Shown one piece after another: positions 56,867 through 64,000 of a DNA stretch of 64,000 nt. The translations under genes and the position numbers were made by a program. Numbering within the stretch: the first letter of the stretch is position 1; the number at the start of each line of letters is the position of its first letter. Below the pieces are notes generated by a model. That model saw only the letters and a program-made list of their open reading frames with translations. It did no database searches and was not told where the DNA came from. Origin of the DNA: Physcia stellaris (Eukaryota; Ascomycota; Lecanoromycetes; Caliciales; Physciaceae); the NCBI GenBank assembly GCA_018902385.1, contig JABSSW010000002.1:1178001-1242000 (forward strand). The letters run 5' to 3'.

Positions 56867-58856
56867 CGGAACGACGGTGGAAACGTTCTACTTCGATGGA
56901 CTAATTGATCGATGGGGTAAGAAAGAACCGTATCTGATGAGAATGAGGAGCATAATGGAGGCTTCCTGTGCCATGCTTAGAGGAAAATGCAGCATGCAGC
57001 GATTGACATTACTACGGGGGCATAGAGTCCCATGATTAAGGCTACCCGATCAACTCCGTGTCATTTGTTGCAGAGAGGAAAGCGACAAACCCACCATTCA
57101 TAATGCTTCTCGGCATTATCTTGCAGGACTGCTTGAACCCCACCATGCAATTGATGGACGCAAGACCAATGCCGACGCTTTGAGTCGGAAATGCATCAGC
57201 TCAGTCCTGATCGAGGAAGAAGCCGCCGGCCAGATGGAGAACGCTCTGAAGCTACAAAGCAAGGGGAGTGGTAACGCCGGCCATGCACAAAATTCACTAG
57301 TTAGTAGAATGTACAGCCTCACCTATTTTCACGTGGGAGCGCCTCCAAATGAAGGTAATCCCAGTCTACGGAGTTGCATTATCCCTTGCACTGTGGCACC
57401 TTATTTTTCGTTAAGGGTTCAGGGGAGACGAGGCCCGAGGCCAGCTCCGAGACGCGCTCCCGGTGCACTAAACCCTGCTGGGCGAAGCGCCCGGGTGCCA
57501 ATCTCTAGGCGGCCTCCGGGCGCTAAGAAAAAGGTGCCATCCTCCACCAGTGCAAGGGATAAGGTAGGTATCAAAGATAAAGGGACTACTTGTACCCGGA
57601 GCGGGGTACTCGTGATTATGTTGTGTTGAAGCGTGTAAGATCCAGAGCCGTCAGAGACCTTGTCACGTGATATCTAGAGTGCAGGGGTCAATCCAGCGTG
57701 ATGGCGCTAGGATTAGGACATTGCGACCCCTGTCTAGCCAAGATACATAATCCCCCCCACAAAAGGACATGCACCTTCTCGGGGCTTACATGGCCAGAGC
57801 TGTGATTGTTCAGATCAGGGCCCAAGTGCCAAGCGGGATGCTGAGCGCCACAGCCCTTTGGAGGCGGCTGAACAAATGCAACAAAAGCGCTGTAGCAACG
57901 GGGGACCTCATCCCGTCATCCAGAACAGCTTCGCTGTCTCAGAGGCTTGCGGATCTGACAGCGATCTGACAAAATGAGATTCCATGAACTGTCACTTGCG
58001 TTTATTCATCAAGAATGTGAATATGACAGCCTCAAAAACTCAAGTGGTGGCTTCCGGGCAAGTATTGTCGTTACTGTACTCGTCGTCATGCATTGATTTG
58101 GTTCTGCTACAGTATTCCTTTCTCGGCTTTTCCATTCGTCTTCTTCCCTGTTCAGTACAGCATTCATCACCTTACCTTATGTTTCTATCATCAACGTCTC
58201 GGAGGGTTGGTAAGCTGCGCTGCTCCATCCCTGCTCCTATCACATTCAACGATGGATCCGCGGGCGAGCAGACCCCTTTGCAGAGTAATTCCTAGGTGAG
58301 CCGAGGCTATTCTATTTCTACCGGAGGCCGTGCCTTTAAGCTCCACACAGTCCTGCCAGTCCTGGCTCCGTACCCGTGAGATGCGGGTCCCGAGAGCCAG
58401 AATGCAATCATCTTTCATGACTCTCGAGTAGGTCCATCGATCTAGGCTTGCTGAGGGGATGGTCGGGAGAGTCACCATCGGAGATCGACTTCTCTTCATC
58501 TCTGAAACCATGTACTCAACGAGTCGGGATCATACAGCGTAAGACTAGTGAGCCTGATGTTTCGATCACCCCATGTCAAATTTCGTCAGAGGAGAAAGCT
58601 ACCAACAAACTTGAATTTGGTCATACGTTTCCACGAGGCGCTGGAGTCTTTAATTTTCTCATTATGCTTACGGCACGTTGGGTTTATGGGTAGGTTATCA
58701 TAATTTCCTATCCACGATTTTTCGATTAAGTGCTGATGAAACCTATGTTAATCGTGGAACTACAGTGAAGAAACCGCGTTGAGTTGACAGCTCATCTGAG
58801 AAATATTCCAACCGTCTCCCTCCCCAACTCCAACTGATCACTCGTCTAAACCCACG
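56867..58856. other. Intergenic, GC-rich patch and possible retroelement trace
   Basis: 2 kb without a supported gene. The stretch 57420-57540 is GC-rich with imperfect inverted repeats (GCGCCCGGG and CCTCCGGGCGC). The plus frame over it is compositional. A possible retroelement trace at about 57090-57300 is listed separately. Confidence 0.4.
57090..57300 (+). mobile_element. Small LTR-retrotransposon trace (pol RNase H end)
   Basis: One short frame ends its similarity with DGRKTNADALSRK, which looks like the motif that closes the RNase H region in Ty3/Gypsy polyproteins. It is a broken, short fossil unrelated in sequence to the island at 26.8-40.2 kb. Low certainty. Confidence 0.35.
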
Positions 58857-60260
58857 CTACTTACCAAATTCCTCCTCCCACATGCCCTCAGCCTCTGCGA
58901 CACAATCAAAGCCCAGCATCCACTGCTGGAACGGCGGGTCAATGGAATTGATCGGATAGTGTTTCGCGCCTTCCACCGCCAATTGTCGGTCACGCTCCAA
59001 CTGCTCCGGCCCATCACGGAGCATGTAAGCCACGCCTTGGTCGAAGCTAGCTTGCATTATCCTCGAAGTCCTCGGCTTCCGTAGCCTTTCGTACAGCTTC
59101 AGTGTGTCCTTGAGCTGATTGCGCTCCGTGATCTTCGCAAAGAGCGCAGAGAGCACGCCGGCATCTTCGATCGCTTGTGCGGCACCTTGACCCCTGCAAG
59201 TAATTAATCTCTCTTGCCTAGTAATTGCTTTTCTTATCCAGCTTATTGGATTGAAAGAGGTTGAACATTCTGGACTCACATATGCGGCAAGCAAGCGTGA
59301 CAAGCATCGCCCAACAAGACGAACCTACCGGCCTCGTGGCCCCAGTTTTCCATCTCCGAGCAGCTCAGCATCCTCCATTTCTGTGTTTGTTTCACAATGC
59401 TCAGCAGGATCTGCAGCCGGGGATCCCAGCCTTGAAGCAGCTCTTGCATCTCCTGCGGTGTGGCTCTCGAGATATTGACCGCTTCGGGCAAGGTATCTGG
59501 GCAGATGAGCGCGATGTTGTAGAGACCGTCACCTAGCAGGTACCCAACCAGATAAGCACCGGGGCCCATCCAATAATCCGTTGTACTTTTATCGAGGAGT
59601 TCATGCAGGCTGGCGTGCTTCCTCATGTCTGATTCTTGGACCGTAAGGCGGTATGCTAGGTCTCCCGTTGGAAGCCGTGGCATCTTGTGTCCGAGTAAGA
59701 TCTCTGTGCAAGTAGAGTTCAGGCCATCGGCTCCGATCACCACATCGCCTTTTACTTTTTCCCCGCTTTGCAACAACACGCTCGCAGTATCGAGATCAAT
59801 GTCCCTCACCGTGGCGCCGAGACGTAATATGACGCCCAGCGCTTCAGCTGCCTCGACGAAGTCACCGTGGACGTCTGCGCGGTGAAGGTTGAAGTATTTG
59901 GTGCCGAAGCGATTTTCTAACTGAAGGGACTCAGGATGGATGAGCTTGCCGTCCTTCCAGCTGCGGAGCTGCATCGCGACAGGGTTCTTGCTGTGCTTAG
60001 CGATGAAAGGGATAAGGCCCCATTGCGACAGGATACGACCAGCGTTTGGAGGGATCTGGATACCTGCGCCCACCTAAAATGCTGATGCGTGAGCTGTTGT
60101 CGATTTATCATTTGGCGAGAGAGAATATACTTGCGTGTTGGAATTCGGCATTGTGTTCGAGGATGGTCACTTTGTGCCCTGCACGTCGGATACCGATAGC
60201 TGCTGCTAGTCCTCCCAAGCCTGCACCGACGATCACGACATCAAGTGTTAGGCCAGGCAT
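58857..60260 (-). CDS. FAD-dependent monooxygenase (salicylate-hydroxylase-like)
   Basis: Three exons: 60260-60135, 60073-59280, 59193-58857; 418 aa. The N-terminus VVIVGAGLGGLAAAIGIRRAG is the GxGxxG dinucleotide fold. VGAGIQIPPNAGRILSQWGL, the DG motif VVIGADGLNS, and the GD motif LLGDACHACLPHMGQGAAQAIEDAG mark a group A flavoprotein hydroxylase. The first intron (60134-60074) begins GCAAGT: a GC-AG intron is the only choice that keeps VGAGIQIPPN in phase. The second (59279-59194) has GTGAGT and TTGCAG. It would hydroxylate or epoxidise the cluster intermediate using NAD(P)H and oxygen. No signal or membrane anchor. Confidence 0.87.
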
Positions 60261-61629
60261 CTTTCAGGATTGTTGCGGCGAGATGAACGCAAGACCTAAC
60301 AATGCCTACATCCAGAGTCAAGAGACCTGTGAGTAAGGGCGGGAGGGAGAATCTGGAGCAAGTAGGGGGGAAAATGCCCCGAGAGAAGGTTCCTACTTCG
60401 TCCTAGAGAGAACGAGTGCCCCCTTCTCAGTCTTTGTAGTCAGAAGTCACCAATTCCACAACAAGAACGATCGAAGAAGCGAAATACCATCAGCTCAGCG
60501 TTCGAGATTTGCACGTTGCTTTGAGGGGGCCGTCGGACAAGTTTGAACTGTCGAATTCTTTGAAGGTGTCATCTTGCATAATCCATGCGAGGTCCTGCAT
60601 CCCTGAGTCGCACTGGCTTGGACGACGTCCTCAACCGATGGAAGCTCTGCGGGGCTGATTGAATATGTACAGATTTGATAGCTGTACGGTAGGCACTTGA
60701 AAGCTGCAAGAGATACGATGTGAGTTTCGTTGGTTTGGATGTAGATGGAATATTGCTGATTCGTCATAGAGAATGTATTCACCCGATATTCCCACCCCCA
60801 TTTCGGTAGGCACACAGCAGAGGGCTTGAACCCTAGACGCTATGTCCACATCAGCTCCAAACTCCTAAGATCCGCTTCGCGTTTCTCGTGCCCTTCACCA
60901 TCGCCAAACAGCTTGATAGAATGATCTATTGATGTGCCTTTGGCTGCAATAATGGAGTCCCCTCTAATGTTCGGTGACCATAGCTCCCACAGTCATTTCG
61001 TTCTTCTCTTCGAGGTTTTGCACATCCATCTCCTCGCCAGCGTATAACTCCTCCTTATCGTCCCGCCTGCCCGCCAATTGACTGTTTCGCAGTAGCCTCT
61101 ACCATCAAGGAGATATCAGGCTATGGAGCGGGCACTATATCATGGAAGATGCACTAGGCTACGAAAAAGGTCTCCGATATTCAAACCTACCATCTCGGTC
61201 GACACACCTGCAGATCCAATATACACTAGTTCAGAGTAATAACCCTATGTGATCCTACCACTAAATCGCTGCTTCATGGTCTCCAAGTTTTGTATACCTT
61301 CGCAAAATGTGCTTAAACATCGAGCATTCTATCCTTCCATCCACCTAGTCATGAGTACCTGTACATCAAGGCTTAAAACGGCACATGCGGAAACTTTGAA
61401 CAGTTGGTGAGTGAGCACGAGTAATTGCTATGCTCAATTCATTTTTCTATCGGCTGTATGCAAACCAGTAGGCTTTCCCCATCTCTCTGGTCCTGCCCAC
61501 AGAAACAGTCGCGGCCATGCAGCAACAACGTCCAGACATCTCTCAACTTGCCATCTTTCCTAACCGTACAGACTTCATCTCAACGAAAAGGGAGGATGAC
61601 TATGTCTCCTGGATCCGCCCAATAGACCA
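60261..61629. other. Intergenic, weak small frames
   Basis: Two overlapping minus frames at 60495-60849 contain a plausible piece (NQQYSIYIQTNETHIVSLAAF) without a start, signal or family match. No gene called; probably the right border of the cluster. Confidence 0.4.
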
Positions 61630-62458
61630 CTAGCTGCAGTATCCATATCTGCCGCGCCACTTAATACAAGCTCCACACCACCGAGAGTACTTTGAGCAAC
61701 GGTAGTTATCAAAGCAGGTCACAGTGTAGCAGCCTCGAGTCGGGTTCGGCTTTGGAAGTATGAGACCGCTAGGACTCCCACGTTCGTCAAGAGAATAATC
61801 AATGTTGGGGGAGACATTATCTATACATTGGCACAGTGCTTGTTAGTCCTTGTTCCTTGAATCAGGACAGGTGATCACTGCTGCTTACCTTCATGATCAG
61901 GGGATCGCTCTTCCTTGTCATACTCTGATCCTCCAGCAGTAAAGGTCTGGTTGGGATGCAAGATCTGCTCCATGTCCGTGACATCGTGTCCACTGACTCC
62001 CTTGAACTCCTCGATAATGCTATCATCGTGACCAGAACGGTGGATGAAGTCCTGGATGTTCTGGTTGGTGAGCTTGACATAATCGATGACCGTCCCGTTG
62101 GAGTGATAGGATCGGAGAACGCCATCATCACCGAGCTGGATCGCGCCTTCAATGTGGGTGGAGAGCCCATGGATGAGATCAAAGACGTCGGACTTGATGC
62201 GAGTATTAGTATTTCGATGAAATCTGCTTGGAGGTTCGTAGACGTCGCTACACACCTGAAGATGAGGTTCAGAAGCTTCCCCACGTTTCATTAAGCCGCC
62301 GGCCGAGACACCGGCTTCATCAAGGCCCTAAATAGACGAGTAAGTGGTTGTAGTAAATGAGGTGCTAGTAGAGTACTGACATTTGGGAGGCCAGGTGCAG
62401 CGAGAGCCACGTTGGTAAGGAATGCTCCAGCAGCAAGAAAACCAAGAGTGAGCTTCAT
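61630..62458 (-). CDS. Secreted pro-protein with six-cysteine C-terminal domain
   Basis: Three exons by my splicing: 62458-62381, 62327-61889 and 61820-61630; introns 53 nt (GTCAGT...TTTAG) and 68 nt (GTAAGC...CTAAC...GTATAG); 235 aa. The signal peptide MKLTLGFLAAGAFLTNVALA is clear. A Lys-Arg site (LMKRGEASEP) suits kexin processing. The middle 120 residues are acidic and polar without Cys repeats. The last exon encodes all but one of the cysteines: GCYTVTC, NYRC, SRWCGAC and RYGYCS at the very end, six in 32 residues, rich in Tyr, Trp and Arg. This looks like a small disulfide-stabilised secreted domain, perhaps an effector or antimicrobial; function not recognised. Confidence 0.72.
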
Positions 62459-64000
62459 GATGATATTATTCTGTTGACTGATGTTGAATGGTTCTTATGA
62501 GGGGGACTCGAGATCCGAATGAAAGATCTGATGCTGAGGAGTTCGTAAGAATGATTGATGGGAAGGAGAAAGAAGTCTAGAGGAGCAAGATCTTGGGGGT
62601 TTAAATACCTAGTGAGGTCGTTGCCGAGTCATGAATTGCCGCTAATGTCAACTATTCTAGATTATTCCGCAGCCTAATATCAAGAGTATCGCCTGGTGTA
62701 CGCTAGTAACACGCGGTTTATCACTGGGTGATTCTTCGACCACTGCGAGAATGTCAACCATTCCCTTCAAATTTGCAGATCAGCCTAAAGCACTCTTTTA
62801 ATCTGACACTCAAACAAGACTGGTCGCCAGAGTTCTAATGGTTCTTTAGGGGATCTGCATCTCGCTCACTGAGTGGTGTAAAAAGTCACATTCTTGACCC
62901 TACTGAGATGCTATTGGCCAAACAATAATGACTTTGTGTTGTCGGGTGAATCTTTGCTAGATAGAACATTCGAGAAGGAACACGTAGTATGAGAGACCCG
63001 TACCGCATGTACAATCAACAAGGACCCCTGTCTGATAGATGTCCGAAGCTTTCCGTGTAAGATAATACCCCAATACGGCATCAACACTAAGGTACAGATA
63101 TTCCGCAACTCTCGGTATCCAGTACAGAATCTGTTGTCACCGGGATCTAGGTAGAACTTCGGCTATGAGAAAGACTCATATCGCGGAACCAAGTGTCGAT
63201 AGACGAGTCAGTCACTCGCAACTACAATGGTATCTACAGTAGTTTGCGAGAGTGATAGATGATGGAGAGGAACGTGCAGCTGATGGAGGGATGACCCTGA
63301 CTGACGATGGACCAGTCGTGACATCGGCATAGCCCGCACTGAACGATGCAATTGCAGCTGGATGCTCGAACGCTAATTACTGTAGAGAAACGCTGGGTGG
63401 ATGGCATGTTGTGATGGGATCTCTGCTGCTTTGGGAGAGATGTCTCCTAGATGAGGTTCTTCACTCCATTGGCAGAAAGTCGGCTTCGGAACTCGTCACA
63501 CAAAAAGTTCTCTCAATATTGCCCAGCGCTCTTCGTGTGAAATCCGATCTCTATGAGTAAAAGGTGCTGTATTGCTCAACGGAGCTAAGAAGAATGCCAA
63601 TTGATATGGCGCGTCAGACAGTGATGCTGGCGCGACTTTCTATGGTGTCAAAGAGTAGAAAGCAAAGTCGTCCCTTCGAAATCAAGCGTGCAACAATCCC
63701 ACACCTTGGATTATAATCATAATAAAGAAATTGTAATCTCAAGGAAGTTCGAGGATGGCGCATGGGTAGTCCCACAGGGCTACTAGAGTGTGTTCACTCT
63801 TCACCTACAAGTCGCTCATCCTTGGGCTTCCCCCTTTTGTCTCCCGGTTCGATTCCCACAGCAATTTCTTTTTCATTTTTGCATTGCCAAGGGCTCTATT
63901 CACCTACCATACTTACTTTACACTTTACTATATGATTTAACGGTTTATCTTTCAAGGAAGTTCGAGGATGGCGCAGGGGTAGTCCCTCAGGGCTACTAGA
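62459..64000. other. Right-edge intergenic region
   Basis: No gene supported. The upstream 100 bp of the secreted gene are purine/pyrimidine-biased, as in a promoter. A direct repeat lies at the far end (listed separately). Confidence 0.45.
63741..64000. repeat. 47 bp direct repeat, 213 bp apart
   Basis: AAGGAAGTTCGAGGATGGCG opens both copies (63741-63787 and 63954-64000), which differ at about two sites. The second copy touches the window end, so the array may continue. Confidence 0.7.

Noticed and set aside
57180-57629. 149-codon plus frame
   Set aside because: Covers the GC-rich inverted-repeat patch and a retroelement trace; Pro/Arg-rich composition, no domain.
1-64000. tRNA, rRNA or snRNA genes
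   Set aside because: None recognised by eye on either strand; a covariance-model scan would be needed to exclude them.

Overview
The window looks like a chromosome segment of a filamentous ascomycete (Pezizomycotina). The genes carry short introns (40-144 nt) with GTRNGY-like donors, CTRAC branch points and YAG acceptors. Families typical of this group are present: an AA11-type LPMO, CFEM protein, NACHT NLR, fungal P450s and RING proteins. A 13.4 kb island of AT-rich, mutated LTR retrotransposons interrupts moderate-GC gene territory. I rebuilt splice sites by eye; all spliced models need RNA support.

Layout. 0-26.3 kb: the end of a TPR protein (cut by the window edge), a secreted two-module protein, a DUF4430-like secreted protein, a chitin-type LPMO, two Cys-rich surface proteins (one membrane-anchored, one GPI-type), an acidic RING protein, a NACHT STAND receptor without C-terminal repeats, a divergent pair of disordered proteins, a double-CFEM GPI protein and a small secreted protein. 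A 453 bp inverted-repeat element lies at 9.9-10.4 kb.

26.8-40.2 kb: two Ty3/Gypsy fossils of equal size (about 6.7 kb), one nested in the other, each with its own LTR pair and 5 bp target duplication. By hand alignment every difference between paired LTRs is a transition, and 33 of 35 fall at CpT/CpC (or ApG/GpG). This is a RIP-like signature that differs from the usual CpA preference.

41.6-45.1 kb: a small Cys-rich protein and two tandem paralogous RING-like proteins. 45.6-47.6 kb: decayed DNA with a peptide-transporter (POT) remnant and a MITE inside a dispersed repeat.

47.8-60.3 kb: an apparent biosynthetic cluster: AGAT-type amidinotransferase, membrane GT2 glycosyltransferase, two P450s and an FAD monooxygenase, with no backbone synthase in view. 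It suggests a guanidinylated, glycosylated, oxidised small molecule. 61.6-62.5 kb: a secreted pro-protein with a six-cysteine C-terminal domain. The rest to 64 kb is non-coding as far as I can see.

Five host genes show a one-base reading-frame offset near a homopolymer run, which points to consensus errors or recent decay.
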